Counted from the first letter of the stretch, positions 39,839 to 48,784 are shown. The stretch: DNA of 64,000 nt from Rhodobacteraceae bacterium WFHF2C18 (GCA_002166865.1 NHTQ01000004.1:236042-300041), one strand, 5' to 3'. Made by a program: numbers and translations. Notes: a model not told the origin generated them from the sequence alone.

Positions 39839-40852
39839 TCAGCCGGGCTGTCCGAGGGTCGCGGCCCGCCACAGGCGCAGCGCCGCCGCGGTTTCGGCCA
39901 CGTCGTGGATCCGCAGCATCTGCACCCCCTGGGCGACGCCGGCCAGGGCCACCGCGATGGAGCCCGGCGCGCGGGCGCCGGCCGCGGGCGTCTGGCCGAT
40001 CTCGCCGATGAAGCGCTTGCGCGAGGCCCCCAGCAGGACGGGGCACCCCAGCCCGTGAAAGAGCGAGAGGTTCTGCAGCAGCGCCAGGTTGTGGGCGGTG
40101 GTCTTGCCGAAGCCGATGCCGGGATCGACGAGAATCGCCCCGCGCGGAATACCGGCCTGGACCAGGGCCGCAACCCGCTCGGCCAGGTAGTCGTAGATGT
40201 CCAGCGCGACGTTGTCGTAGCGCGGGTCGTTCTGCATCGTCTCGGGCCGGCCCCGGGCGTGCATGGCGCAGACGGGCAGGCCGGCCTGGGCCGCGAAGGG
40301 GGCGAGCCCGGAATCGAAGGTGAAGGCGGAGACATCGTTGACCAGATCCGCCCCGGCCTCCCGGGCGGCGCGGGCGACCGGGGTCTTCCGCGTGTCGATG
40401 GAGAGGGGAACGCCGTTTTCGGCCCGGATGGCGGCGATGACCGGCGCGGTGCGGGCAATCTCGGTCTCGATGTCCACTTCCGTCGCGCCGGGGCGGGTGG
40501 ATTCGCCGCCCACGTCGATCATGTCGGCGCCGGCCTCGGTCATGGCCCGGGCATGGGCCAGCGCCGGGTCGCGGCCGTAGTGTTCGCCGCCGTCCGAGAA
40601 GCTGTCGGGCGTGACGTTGAGGATGCCCATGAGCCGCGGCTGATCCAGCGTGAGCCCGGCGATCGGGACGCGCGGCGCGGTCAGACGCGCCAGCACCTCG
40701 GCGGGGGCCTCCTCGGCGGGCAGAAGGCGCGGGGGGGCGTCGCGGCGCAGTTCCTCGACGGTGTCGAACCAGCACCAGCCGCCGGCCAAGGGCCGGGCCC
40801 GTGCGGGGCGGGCGTGATCGCTGCGGGCGACGGGGCGGTAGTAGCTATCCAT
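39839..40852 (-). CDS. folP: Dihydropteroate synthase
   Basis: A 337-residue protein whose last 265 residues are a full dihydropteroate synthase: GILNVTPDSFSDGG, IDVGGESTRPGA, SIDTRKTPVA, LVNDVSAFT, VDPGIGFGKT and LGASRKRFIGE. It condenses pterin pyrophosphate with p-aminobenzoate and is the sulfonamide target. The first 65 residues are an extension seen in related bacteria, with no recognised fold. folB is upstream on the same strand. Confidence 0.95.
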   Translation of the reverse strand: MDSYYRPVARSDHARPARARPLAGGWCWFDTVEELRRDAPPRLLPAEEAPAEVLARLTAPRVPIAGLTLDQPRLMGILNVTPDSFSDGGEHYGRDPALAHARAMTEAGADMIDVGGESTRPGATEVDIETEIARTAPVIAAIRAENGVPLSIDTRKTPVARAAREAGADLVNDVSAFTFDSGLAPFAAQAGLPVCAMHARGRPETMQNDPRYDNVALDIYDYLAERVAALVQAGIPRGAILVDPGIGFGKTTAHNLALLQNLSLFHGLGCPVLLGASRKRFIGEIGQTPAAGARAPGSIAVALAGVAQGVQMLRIHDVAETAAALRLWRAATLGQPG

Positions 40853-40902
40853 GAGGGCGGGCTGTGGCGGCGCTTTGGTGGAAGGGGGGAAGATGACGGG
40901 GC

Positions 40903-41832
40903 TCAGAGGCCCGAGCGGGCAGTGTCCTGCACCAGGACGGGAACGGGCGGGTCACGCGGGGGCGTTTCGCCGATGACCAGCAGGTCCGAGGCCTCGATAT
41001 GGCCCGAGAACCAGGCGGCCAGGGCCACCGGATCCTCCGCGCCCACGGCGGGGCCGTCGACGGCATCGAGCACGATCTTGGACGGGGCCCAGACACTGAT
41101 CTGGCCATGCTTCATGGCCCAGTCCAGCTCCGTGCGGGTATCGACCACCACGCACCGTGGATCGCGGCCCGCCAGGACCCAGGCGTTCTGTTCGATGGCC
41201 AGAAGGTCCACCCGGCGTTGCGTCATGCGGTGGCCGGTTTGCGGTGGCGGCGTGTCGGCGCGGCCCACGCAGAGGATCACGGGCTCGGCCCGGGCTTCCA
41301 GCTGGTCCAGCCAGCGGCCCAGGTTCGGCGAGGTGACGGCGGCGTTGCTGAGAAAGACGACATGCGGGTGCGGCACGGTATCGGCGTGGGGCGCGACCGG
41401 CTTGGTTTCGAGGTCGGCCACCGAGCGCACGATCTCGACCCCGAGGGCGCCGGGGCCGCGGTCGAGTTTCTCGATGCGCACGAAGGTGCGGACGGCCTGC
41501 GGCTCCCACAGGATGCGCTCTGCGATGCGTTCGGCCAACGTTTCGAGCAGGTTGAGGCGTTCCTCGGCCAGTTCGGCCTCGATCGCCTCGGTGACCTTGT
41601 CGTAGCTGAGGATGCGGTCGACGTCGTCGGCCAGCGGATCGGTGATCGGGCGCACCTCGACCACGACGTTGAAGGCGACGCGCTGCGTGGTGCCGCGCTC
41701 GGCCTGGAAGGCGCCGATCTCGACCTCGACGACGTGGTCGCGCACCGAGATGCGGTCAAGCGGGCCCTCGGGCGCGGTGGCGTCCGCGCGGGCGTCCGGG
41801 TGGGCGAAAGCGAGGCGGATTTCGTTGGACAT
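40903..41832 (-). CDS. folB: Dihydroneopterin aldolase fused to a degenerate amino-acid-kinase-like domain
   Basis: The 309-residue protein has a FolB domain at about 25-140 (DRISVRDHVVEVEIGAFQAE, LSYDKVTEAI, LLETLAERIAERIL, VRIEKLDRGPGALGVEIVR). The part after residue 155 is unusual: VVFLSNAAVTSPNLGRWLD, HRMTQRRVDLLAIEQNAWVL and ISVWAPSKIVLDAVDG resemble the amino acid kinase fold of MfnE-type proteins, but the glycine loops are lost. FolB makes 6-hydroxymethyldihydropterin for folP downstream. The tail is probably structural or regulatory. Confidence 0.85.
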   Translation of the reverse strand: MSNEIRLAFAHPDARADATAPEGPLDRISVRDHVVEVEIGAFQAERGTTQRVAFNVVVEVRPITDPLADDVDRILSYDKVTEAIEAELAEERLNLLETLAERIAERILWEPQAVRTFVRIEKLDRGPGALGVEIVRSVADLETKPVAPHADTVPHPHVVFLSNAAVTSPNLGRWLDQLEARAEPVILCVGRADTPPPQTGHRMTQRRVDLLAIEQNAWVLAGRDPRCVVVDTRTELDWAMKHGQISVWAPSKIVLDAVDGPAVGAEDPVALAAWFSGHIEASDLLVIGETPPRDPPVPVLVQDTARSGL

Positions 41833-41961
41833 GGGCGTTCCGGCTTCTGCGTGTCGCGACGCAGGTAGCACGGGGTCTGCGGCGGGTGAAAGGGCAATTG
41901 CGACCGATGAAGGGGACGCTGCGGCAGGCGGTGACCGGCCGGGTCCCAGACGTGGCCCGCA

Positions 41962-41992
41962 ACAGAAAACGGGCCCCGGAAACCGGGGCCCG
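41962..41992 (-). terminator. Rho-independent terminator of ctaD
   Basis: CGGGCCCCGG (41970-41979) pairs perfectly with CCGGGGCCCG (41983-41992). On the minus strand it is followed by TTTTCTGTT. It lies 25 bp after the ctaD stop. Confidence 0.88.
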
Positions 41993-42016
41993 TCGCGGTC
42001 TGGCGGTTGGATGCGC

Positions 42017-43687
42017 TCAGTGCGCGTGCTTGGCTTCCCAGTCCTGCGGCTCGGGGAGCTTTTCGAATGTGTGCTCCGGCGGCGGGCTGGGCAGGGTCCA
42101 TTCCAGCGTGTCGGCGTATTCGTTCCAGTAGTTGTTCTCGGTCACCTTGGCGCCGCGGAAGAGCGCGTAGATCACCACGCCGAAGAAGAAGACGAAGGAC
42201 GCAAAGCTGAGGAAGGCGCCGATGGAGGACCACCAGTTCCAAAGGCCGAAGGCCTCGGGGTAGTCGATGTAGCGGCGCGGCATGCCCTGGCGGCCCAGGA
42301 AGTGCTGGGGGAAGAACGTCAGGTTCGCACCGATGAACATCGACCAGAAGTGCAGCTTGCCCGCCCATTCGGGGTACTGGCGGCCCGTCATCTTGCCGAA
42401 GTAGAAGTAGATGCCGGCGAAGATGGCAAAGACGGCGCCCAGGCTCATCACGTAGTGGAAGTGCGCCACGACGTAGTAGGTGTCGTGGTAGGCGCGGTCC
42501 ACCCCGGCCTGGCTGAGCACCACGCCGGTCACGCCGCCGACGGTGAACAGGAACAGGAAGCCGAAGGCCCAGAGCATCGGCGTCTTGAACTCGATCGAGC
42601 CGCCCCACATCGTGGCGATCCAGCTGAACACCTTGACCCCGGTGGGCACGGCGATGACCATCGTGGCCAGCATGAAGTAGCTCTGCTGCGTCAGGCTCAT
42701 GCCCACGGTGTACATGTGGTGCGCCCAGACCACGAAGCCCAGGAAGCCGATCGCGATCAGCGCCCAGACCATCGGCAGGTAGCCGAAGATGGGCTTGCGC
42801 GAGAAGGTGGCGATCACGTGGGAAATGATGCCGAACCCGGGCAGGATGATGATGTAGACCTCCGGGTGGCCGAAGAACCACAGCAGGTGCTGGTAGAGAA
42901 CCGGGTCACCGCCACCCGCGGGATCGAAGAAGGTCGTGCCGAAGTTGCGGTCGGTCAGCAGCATGGTGATCGCGCCGGCGAGCACGGGCAGGGCCAGCAG
43001 GATCAGCCAGGCGGTGACGAAGATCGACCAGGCGAACAGCGGCACCTTGAACAGGGTCATGCCGGGGGCACGCATGTTGAGGAAGGTGGTGATCATGTTG
43101 ATCGCGCCGAGGATCGAGCTGGCGCCCGAGACGTGCACGGCGAAGATCGCCAGGTCCATGGACATGCCGGCCTCGGTCGTCGACAGCGGCGGGTAGAGGA
43201 CCCAGCCCACGCCCGAGCCGAGCTGGCCGTTGCCGCCCGGCGCCAACAGGGAGGCCACGCCAAGCGAGGTGCCGGCGACGTAGAGCCAGAAGCTGAGGTT
43301 GTTCATCCGCGGGAACGCCATGTCCGGCGCGCCGATCTGCAACGGCATGAAGTAGTTGCCGAACCCCCCGAAGAGCGCCGGGATCACCACGAAGAACATC
43401 ATCAGGATGCCGTGATAGGTGATCATCACGTTCCACAGGTGGCCGTTGGGCGTGCACCCGCCCTCGGCCGGGAACAGCCGGGCGCCTTCCAGGCACATGT
43501 ACTGAACCCCGGGGTTCATCAGTTCCATGCGCATGTAGACGGTGAAAAGCACCGCGATCAGCCCGACGATGGCCGAGGTCACCAGGTAGAGAATCCCGAT
43601 GTCCTTGTGGTTCGTGGACATGAACCAGCGCGTGAAGAAGCCGCGCTCGTCCTCGTGCTCGTGGCCGTGAATGGCTGCGTCTGCCAT
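42017..43687 (-). CDS. ctaD: Cytochrome c oxidase subunit I (aa3 type)
   Basis: A 556-residue protein with twelve predicted membrane segments. [19 protein letters not shown] holds a heme a ligand, [17 protein letters not shown] the CuB His and cross-linked Tyr, HHMYTVGM further CuB ligands, and [16 protein letters not shown] the heme ligands. It reduces oxygen and pumps protons. As in related bacteria, subunits II and III are elsewhere. It has its own terminator and lies next to a cytochrome c2 gene. Confidence 0.97.
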   Translation of the reverse strand: MADAAIHGHEHEDERGFFTRWFMSTNHKDIGILYLVTSAIVGLIAVLFTVYMRMELMNPGVQYMCLEGARLFPAEGGCTPNGHLWNVMITYHGILMMFFVVIPALFGGFGNYFMPLQIGAPDMAFPRMNNLSFWLYVAGTSLGVASLLAPGGNGQLGSGVGWVLYPPLSTTEAGMSMDLAIFAVHVSGASSILGAINMITTFLNMRAPGMTLFKVPLFAWSIFVTAWLILLALPVLAGAITMLLTDRNFGTTFFDPAGGGDPVLYQHLLWFFGHPEVYIIILPGFGIISHVIATFSRKPIFGYLPMVWALIAIGFLGFVVWAHHMYTVGMSLTQQSYFMLATMVIAVPTGVKVFSWIATMWGGSIEFKTPMLWAFGFLFLFTVGGVTGVVLSQAGVDRAYHDTYYVVAHFHYVMSLGAVFAIFAGIYFYFGKMTGRQYPEWAGKLHFWSMFIGANLTFFPQHFLGRQGMPRRYIDYPEAFGLWNWWSSIGAFLSFASFVFFFGVVIYALFRGAKVTENNYWNEYADTLEWTLPSPPPEHTFEKLPEPQDWEAKHAH

Positions 43688-43791
43688 TGGTTGCCTCCTG
43701 CTGGTCAATCGTGGGCGCGCACCACCATAGGTGCGGGCCGGAAATCCATTCTGGTTTTAGAATGCCGCGGGGGGTGGGGCAACGCCAGAGT

Positions 43792-43805
43792 TTGACATGG
43801 GTCAA
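43792..43805. promoter_or_regulatory. Fnr/Crp-type box upstream of ctaD
   Basis: TTGACATGGGTCAA is a perfect TTGAC-N4-GTCAA palindrome (TTTGAC-ATGG-GTCAAA in full) and differs from the Fnr consensus only at the symmetric inner pair. It lies 105 bp before ctaD and 87 bp after the cytochrome c2 stop. It likely adjusts ctaD to oxygen supply. Confidence 0.6.
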
Positions 43806-43853
43806 AGAATTTTGTCGCACCCCGTGGTTCGGGCGCCGGGCCCGGACGGAGCG

Positions 43854-43881
43854 GGAAAGCCCCGGACGGCCGGGGCTTTCC
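43854..43881 (-). terminator. Strong stem-loop after the cytochrome c2 gene
   Basis: GGAAAGCCCCGG (43854-43865) pairs perfectly with CCGGGGCTTTCC (43870-43881) across a 4-base loop, 11 bp after the stop. There is no long T-run on either side, so it may act by stabilising the message or with Rho. Confidence 0.5.
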
Positions 43882-43892
43882 GGGCGGGCCGC

Positions 43893-44306
43893 TCAGTCCT
43901 CGGAGAAGGTGGCCAAGTAGGCGGCCACGTCCTCGGCGCCGTTGCGCAGCCGGAAGGCCATCTTGGAGCGCGCGCTGTCCTGTTCCAGGTAGTCGGCCAG
44001 GAAGCCCTTGGGATCCTCGGTGTAGGCGGCCAGGTTTTCCTGGCCCCAGACGAGGCCCTCCTCGCCGGCCTTTTCCAGGCTGCTGCCGTAGCGGAAGCCC
44101 TCGACGCTGCCCGCCTCGCGGCCGATCACGCCGTAGAGGTTGGGCCCCACGCGCCCGCCGCGGACGATCATCTCGTCCTCGGACTTGATCATGTGGCATG
44201 CCTTGCAGCGGTTGAAGAGTTGCTCGCCCTTCTCGGCGTCGCCGGCGGCGACGGCCGGGGCGGCGAGGGCGAGGAGCGTTGCAGTGGCTGTCAGGAGTCG
44301 GGTCAT
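43893..44306 (-). CDS. cycA: Cytochrome c2 / c550 type electron carrier
   Basis: The 137-residue protein has a Sec signal peptide (MTRLLTATATLLALAAPAVA), the heme motif CKACH at 34-38, VGPNLYGVIGREAG and a late KMAFRLRNGAEDVAAYL with the methionine ligand. The pattern is that of Rhodobacter cytochrome c2 and Paracoccus c550. It carries electrons in the periplasm from bc1 complex and dehydrogenases to the oxidase encoded next door. Confidence 0.88.
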   Translation of the reverse strand: MTRLLTATATLLALAAPAVAAGDAEKGEQLFNRCKACHMIKSEDEMIVRGGRVGPNLYGVIGREAGSVEGFRYGSSLEKAGEEGLVWGQENLAAYTEDPKGFLADYLEQDSARSKMAFRLRNGAEDVAAYLATFSED

Positions 44307-44447
44307 CGTGAAACCTCTTTGCTGTGTCGAACGCGCGTTCTGACGGAGTCATAGTTGATCCTACCCGCGGGGCAATACCCGTCTCGGCTGGCCCCTATTG
44401 TCGCAGCGATCCGCATCTCCGCGCGGAATCAGGGACCAGCGTGAAGA

Positions 44448-44461
44448 TCACGACGTCGTGA
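44448..44461. promoter_or_regulatory. 14-bp perfect palindrome before the HdeA-like gene
   Basis: TCACGACGTCGTGA equals its reverse complement. It lies 128 bp upstream of the HdeA-like start and 142 bp upstream of cycA on the other strand, in a 282-bp divergent spacer. A regulator site is possible; none is identified. Confidence 0.35.
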
Positions 44462-44588
44462 AAATCGCAAAAATTTGCTGTGTCGTGGAAACCCGTGGCG
44501 GTTTGGGGCGTTGTCGGGTCGGAAGGCGCCGAGGCGCCATCCGGGCGTGGAGTTTCGCCCGCACCGGAAATCGAAAGGAGGACACAAT

Positions 44589-44957
44589 ATGACTCGCATT
44601 CTGACGACCACCGCTATCCTCGGCGTGGCAGCCGCCTTTGCACAGCCGGCCGCGGCCATGACCTGCGAGGAGTTCATGGAACTCGAAGAGGTCGAACAGG
44701 TCGAGGCTATCGAGGAAATGGGCGGTCGTGCAGCGCGCATGGAAGAGGCGCGTGGCGATGACGAAATGGCCGACTCTGACGATATCGAAGCCGAGATGGA
44801 AGAGGACCATGTCGAAGGTGGCCGCGCTGATAAGATGGAAGAGGTGCGGGGCGACGATCCTGATGTCGCGCAGATCATCAAGGCCTGCGAAGAGAATCCG
44901 GAGGCAGATGTCATGGATATTCTTCCCGAAGCCGCAGGGCCGGTGGAAACCAAATAG
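44589..44957 (+). CDS. Acidic periplasmic HdeA/HdeB-like protein with internal repeat
   Basis: A 122-residue protein with a Sec signal peptide cut near AAA-M24. TCEEFMELEEVEQVEAI and IIKACEENPEAD hold two cysteines (26 and 100), matching the disulfide of the HdeA fold. Between them lies a very acidic segment with a repeated motif GGRAxxMEExRGDD (45-58 and 77-90). HdeA proteins are acid-activated chaperones; here the insertion is odd and could bind cations or a partner. AAAGGAGG lies before ATG 44589. Confidence 0.65.
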   Translation: MTRILTTTAILGVAAAFAQPAAAMTCEEFMELEEVEQVEAIEEMGGRAARMEEARGDDEMADSDDIEAEMEEDHVEGGRADKMEEVRGDDPDVAQIIKACEENPEADVMDILPEAAGPVETK

Positions 44958-44987
44958 GGTCAGGACTGCATAAGCTGCATGGCCAGA

Positions 44988-45013
44988 GCCGCCCCGGCGT
45001 GGTCCGGGGCGGC
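44988..45013 (+). terminator. Stem-loop between convergent HdeA-like gene and lipB
   Basis: GCCGCCCCGG (44988-44997) pairs perfectly with CCGGGGCGGC (45004-45013), followed by AATTTCAT. The T-tract is weak. Confidence 0.6.
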
Positions 45014-45031
45014 AATTTCATATGCCCCGAT

Positions 45032-45703
45032 TCACGCCCCGGCGGTTTCCGCAAGCGGCGGGAAGTGTGCGGCGAAGGTGCGGCGCAGGGCGACATCCAG
45101 GTCGCCCATCGTGACCGGCAGGCCCAGGTCGACCAGGCTGGTGACGCCGTGGTCGGCGATTCCGCAGGGCACGATGCCCGAGAAGTGCTCCAGATCCGGT
45201 TCCACGTTGATGGCGATCCCGTGAAAGCTGACCCATTTGCGCAGCCGGATGCCGATGGCCGCGATCTTGTCCTCGCGCTGCGCGCCCGCGGGGGTGAGCG
45301 GCTTGTCCTCGCGCACTACCCAGACGCCGACCCGGCCGGGGCGCACCTCGCCCTTGACGTTGAACTGGTCGAGGGTGTCGATCACCCAGGCCTCCAGTTC
45401 CCCCACGAAGCGGCGCAGGTCACGGCCCCGGCGGCCCACGTCCAGCATGACATAGGCCACCCGCTGGCCGGGGCCGTGATAGGTGTACTGGCCGCCCCGC
45501 TTGCTGGGGTAGACGGGAAAACGATCCGGATCGCGCAGGTCCGCGCGCCGCGCGGAGGTGCCCGCGGTGTAGAGCGGCGGATGCTCCAGAAACCAAACGG
45601 CTTCCTCCGCGGTGCCCGCGGCGATGGCGGCGGCGCGCGCTTCCATTTCCCGCACGGCGGTGGCGTAGTCCGTCAGGCCGGGGGATATGATCCAGTCCAC
45701 CAT
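45032..45703 (-). CDS. lipB: Octanoyltransferase
   Basis: The 223-residue enzyme moves octanoyl from acyl carrier protein to lipoyl domains. [52 protein letters not shown] with the catalytic Lys and [15 protein letters not shown] with the catalytic Cys are present. ATG 45703 ([13 protein letters not shown]) is the normal start although the frame continues upstream. Confidence 0.95.
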   Translation of the reverse strand: MVDWIISPGLTDYATAVREMEARAAAIAAGTAEEAVWFLEHPPLYTAGTSARRADLRDPDRFPVYPSKRGGQYTYHGPGQRVAYVMLDVGRRGRDLRRFVGELEAWVIDTLDQFNVKGEVRPGRVGVWVVREDKPLTPAGAQREDKIAAIGIRLRKWVSFHGIAINVEPDLEHFSGIVPCGIADHGVTSLVDLGLPVTMGDLDVALRRTFAAHFPPLAETAGA

Positions 45704-45834
45704 GCGGCGTGTTCCTTTTGCGGGATCGGCCCGCTGTTTGGCAGGGCCGGGAAACTTTGTCAAAGCGGGCCGCAAATCGCCCCTTCACAAGGTCGGTCAC
45801 ATTGCGTATATGCCCGCTCACCTACCGGCGACGT

Positions 45835-45921
45835 GCGGTCGTGGCGGAATTGGTAGACGCGCAGCGTTGAGGTCGCTGTGGGGTAACACCCGTGGAAGTT
45901 CGAATCTTCTCGACCGCACCA
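45835..45921 (+). tRNA. tRNA-Leu (anticodon GAG)
   Basis: GCGGTCG at 45835 pairs with CGACCGC at 45911-45917, followed by A and an encoded CCA. The anticodon arm is CAGCG-TTGAGGT-CGCTG, giving anticodon GAG, which reads CUC and CUU. The long variable arm (TGGGGTAACACCC region) is that of leucine tRNAs. The T loop reads GTTCGAATC. Confidence 0.95.
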
Positions 45922-45935
45922 CTTTTCCTGAAATC

Positions 45936-47339
45936 TCAGGGCGCTTCGGCCAGCATGTCGATCGTGCGGGCGATATCCGCCTGCGTGGTCAGCGGGTTGA
46001 TGGTGCACAGCCGCAGCGCGGGCCGGCCCTTGAGCACGGTGGAGGACACGCAGGCATAGCCGGTGGCCGACACGCGCGCGGCCCGGTCCGCATGGGCCTG
46101 CGCATCCGCGCCGCGCAACGAGAAACAGACGATACCCAGTTGCGCGGGACTGGCGATTTCCCAGGTGCCGGGACGCGCGCGCAGGTAGGATTCGGCAAAT
46201 TCCGCCAGGTCGATGCCGGTCTGGATCGCGCGTCGGAAGGCCGGCGCGCCGTAGGTCCTCAGCGACATCCATAGTTTCATGGCCCGCGACCGGCGGGACA
46301 GTTCCAGGCTGCGGTTGCCGTAACTGACCGCGCCCTCGGTCTGAACGTCGCGCAGGTACTCGGGGCTGATGGCGAAGCAGCGCTCCAGCGCGCCGGGCCG
46401 GGTGACCAGGCAGACACCCAGGTCGTAGGGCTGGAAGAACCACTTGTGCGGATCGAGGACCAGCGAATCCGCCCGCTCCAGGCCGCGCAGGGCGTGGCGG
46501 CCTGTCTCGGTCACGGCGGCCGGGGCACCGTAGGCGCCGTCCACGTGCAGCCAGACCCCTTCGGCGGCGCAGATGTCGGCCAGCGCATCCAGGGGATCGG
46601 CGGCGCCCGTGTTGGTGGTGCCGGCGCTGGCCACCACCATCATCGGGCGCCGCCCGGCGGCGCGGTCCGCGGCGATGGCCGCGGCCAGGGTTGCGGCGTC
46701 CATGCGCAGGCCGCCGTCGGAGGGCAGGATGCGGATCTCGTCCTCCGCCAGGCCCATCTGGCGCAGGTTGCGCGGCAGCGAGGCGTGGGTCTGGTCCGTC
46801 AGGTAGGCCACCCCGCGGCCGATCTCGGCGCGGGCGGTGCAGAAGGCGGTGAAATTGGCCATGGAGCCGCCCGAGAGCAGCACGCCCTCGCTCCGCTCCG
46901 GCAGGCCCAGCATCTGCGCCAGCCAGCGACAGACCGTGGTCTCCACCGTGGCCGGGCCCGCCGCGCCCCCCCAGCTGGCGCAGATCGCGTTGAAGCCCGT
47001 GCCCATCCACTCGCCCAGGATGGCCGCGAAGGAGGCCGGCCCCGGAACGCGCGCGAAATAGCGCGGGTGATCGCCCTTCTGCATGTGCGCCAGCGCCACC
47101 TCGGCCATCAGGTCCAGCGTGGCATCGGGGCTGACGGGGGCTTCGGGCAGCGGGCCGCCCAGCCGTGCGGCCAGGTCGGCGGGGTCGCCGGCCAGCACCG
47201 CCGGTTCGGCGTTGCGGCGCATGGCGCGGTCCACGACCATGTCCACCACCCGGTGGCCCAGGCGGCGCATTTCCTCGGGCGACAGGCCAAGCGTGTCGGC
47301 GGGGGTGGCGAAGGGGTCGGTCGGGTCGGGGGCGGCCAT
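45936..47339 (-). CDS. PLP-dependent amino acid decarboxylase (group II, aromatic type)
   Basis: A 467-residue enzyme of the DDC/GAD family. YFARVPGPASFAAILGEW, LLSGGSMANFTAF, VVASAGTTNTGAADPLDAL, WLHVDGAYGAPAAVT and LDPHKWFFQPYD, whose Lys binds PLP, are clear. GAGGAG lies before ATG 47339. The substrate could be an aromatic amino acid, but members with other substrates exist. A deacetylase-like gene lies upstream on the same strand. Confidence 0.88.
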   Translation of the reverse strand: MAAPDPTDPFATPADTLGLSPEEMRRLGHRVVDMVVDRAMRRNAEPAVLAGDPADLAARLGGPLPEAPVSPDATLDLMAEVALAHMQKGDHPRYFARVPGPASFAAILGEWMGTGFNAICASWGGAAGPATVETTVCRWLAQMLGLPERSEGVLLSGGSMANFTAFCTARAEIGRGVAYLTDQTHASLPRNLRQMGLAEDEIRILPSDGGLRMDAATLAAAIAADRAAGRRPMMVVASAGTTNTGAADPLDALADICAAEGVWLHVDGAYGAPAAVTETGRHALRGLERADSLVLDPHKWFFQPYDLGVCLVTRPGALERCFAISPEYLRDVQTEGAVSYGNRSLELSRRSRAMKLWMSLRTYGAPAFRRAIQTGIDLAEFAESYLRARPGTWEIASPAQLGIVCFSLRGADAQAHADRAARVSATGYACVSSTVLKGRPALRLCTINPLTTQADIARTIDMLAEAP

Positions 47340-47396
47340 GCGGGTCTCCTCTGTGCTGGGCAAGGCTTTGCCCGGACGGCGCGCGAATGCAAGGGG

Positions 47397-48515
47397 TCAG
47401 ACCCAGGCCGCGCACCGGTCGCGCAGGCGCCGCACGCGCGCGCGCACGTCGCCCCGGATCGCGCCGTGCCGCGGCGGATCCTGCAGCGTGGTGGTCCAGT
47501 GGCCCGGCCGGGGCGACGGGCCCTTCCGGTGCCATGTCAGATCCTCCAGCACGGCGCGGGCGGGCGGCGGCAGGCGGTCCGGGATCTCCGCGCCCGTCAG
47601 CGTGGCCCAGACCCCGGCCCAGAGCCGGCCGACCGTCCAGGGATTGTAGCCGCCCCCGCCCAGCACCAGCCGGCGCGGGGCCAGCGGTAACAGGTGGCCC
47701 ACGGCGGCCCAGTGCGCATTGTTCGACAACGCCAGGCGGGCGAGCGGATCCTCCGCCACCGCGTCGGCGCCGCATTGCAGCACGATGGCCTCCGGGCGGT
47801 GGGCGGCCACCGCGGGCAGGATCAGCTCATGAAGGGCAAACGCGAAATCGTCGTCGCCCGCGCCGCGCGGCAGCGGCAGGTTGAGCGCGGTGCCCCCGGC
47901 GTGATCGTCCAGCGCCCCGGTGAAGGGCCAGCGGCCCTCCTCGTGGGTCGAGATCATCAGCAGCCCGTCGGTGCCGCCCAGGGCGGCCTCGACGCCGTCG
48001 GCATGGTGCGCGTCGATGTCCACATAGGCGATCCGCGACAGCCCTTGCGTGGCCAGCGCCTTGATCGCGAGGACGGGGTCATTGAGGTAACAGAAGCCGC
48101 TGGCGCGATCGGCCAGCCCGTGATGCGTGCCGCCGCCGGGATTGTAGACGGTGCCGCCCTCCCGCATCAGATCGGCCGCCAGAAGCGACCCGCCCGCCGC
48201 GGTGGCCGGACGGCGGAACATCTCGGGAAAGACCGGGTTGGACAGCGTGCCCAGGCCGTGCCGGGCGCGGGTGACGACATCCACCGCGCCGGTTTCCTCG
48301 GCCCGGTGAAGGGCGGCCACGTAGTCCGGCGCGTGGAAGGCGGTCAGCGCCTTCGCCCTGGCGCGCGGACTGGTGCGGTATTGCGCGCGCGGCAGCCAGT
48401 CCAGGGCGCGGACCAGATCGGTCACCGTGGACACCCGCGGAATGGACAGCGGATGCCGCGGCCCGTAACTGGAGCCGCGGTAGATCTCGGAGCCGATGAA
48501 GAGCGGGTCTTTCAT
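47397..48515 (-). CDS. Histone-deacetylase-family hydrolase (AcuC-like)
   Basis: The 372-residue protein is an arginase/deacetylase fold enzyme: GPRHPLSIPRVSTV at the start, NPGGGTHHGLADRASGFCYL with the active-site His pair, YVDIDAHHADGVEAAL with zinc ligands, STHEEGRWPFTG and LGGGGYNPW. It should deacetylate small acetylated amines or lysines. HADG replaces the more common HGDG. The decarboxylase gene follows on the same strand after 57 bp; a polyamine or amine link is possible but unproven. Confidence 0.88.
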   Translation of the reverse strand: MKDPLFIGSEIYRGSSYGPRHPLSIPRVSTVTDLVRALDWLPRAQYRTSPRARAKALTAFHAPDYVAALHRAEETGAVDVVTRARHGLGTLSNPVFPEMFRRPATAAGGSLLAADLMREGGTVYNPGGGTHHGLADRASGFCYLNDPVLAIKALATQGLSRIAYVDIDAHHADGVEAALGGTDGLLMISTHEEGRWPFTGALDDHAGGTALNLPLPRGAGDDDFAFALHELILPAVAAHRPEAIVLQCGADAVAEDPLARLALSNNAHWAAVGHLLPLAPRRLVLGGGGYNPWTVGRLWAGVWATLTGAEIPDRLPPPARAVLEDLTWHRKGPSPRPGHWTTTLQDPPRHGAIRGDVRARVRRLRDRCAAWV

Positions 48516-48560
48516 GCCCCTCAGTGTAACCCCGCCGGCGCGCCCGGAAAGGGGGCGCCT

Positions 48561-48680
48561 CCGGCGGGAGTATTTGGACCAAGAAGAAATCCCTGCGCGT
48601 GATGCTTCTTCTTGGGGAGAAATACTCCGGGGGTGAATTGCCCCGGCCTCTGCCGGGGCAAGAGGGGGCAGCGCCCCCCA
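48561..48680. repeat. Composite dispersed repeat, copy 2, with an inverted half copy
   Basis: 48561-48588 (CCGGCGGGAGTATTTGGACC then AAGAAGAA) and 48606-48633 (TTCTTCTTGGGGAGAAATAC then TCCGGGGG) are imperfect inverted copies. They are followed by hairpin GCCCCGG-CCTCTG-CCGGGGC (48640-48659) and GGGGGCAGCGCCCCCC. The second half matches the repeat at 7516-7581 part by part. It lies between divergent genes. Confidence 0.65.
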
Positions 48681-48784
48681 GCCACCCGGGCCGTCGCCCG
48701 CGACGCCCGGGGCCCTTTACTCGAGGAGCGGCTTGCTGTTGAGTTCCGCCGACGCACATGATCGGGGAGGGCAGCGGCGTGGAA

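Noticed and set aside
41612..43795. Plus-strand frame opposite ctaD
   Set aside because: Composition dominated by Glu, His, Gly and Arg typical of antisense to a membrane protein; ctaD is certain.
44318..44485. TTTGCTGTGTCG occurring twice in the cycA to HdeA-like spacer
   Set aside because: Only 12 bp, same strand, unsymmetrical and at unrelated distances from the two genes; could be chance.
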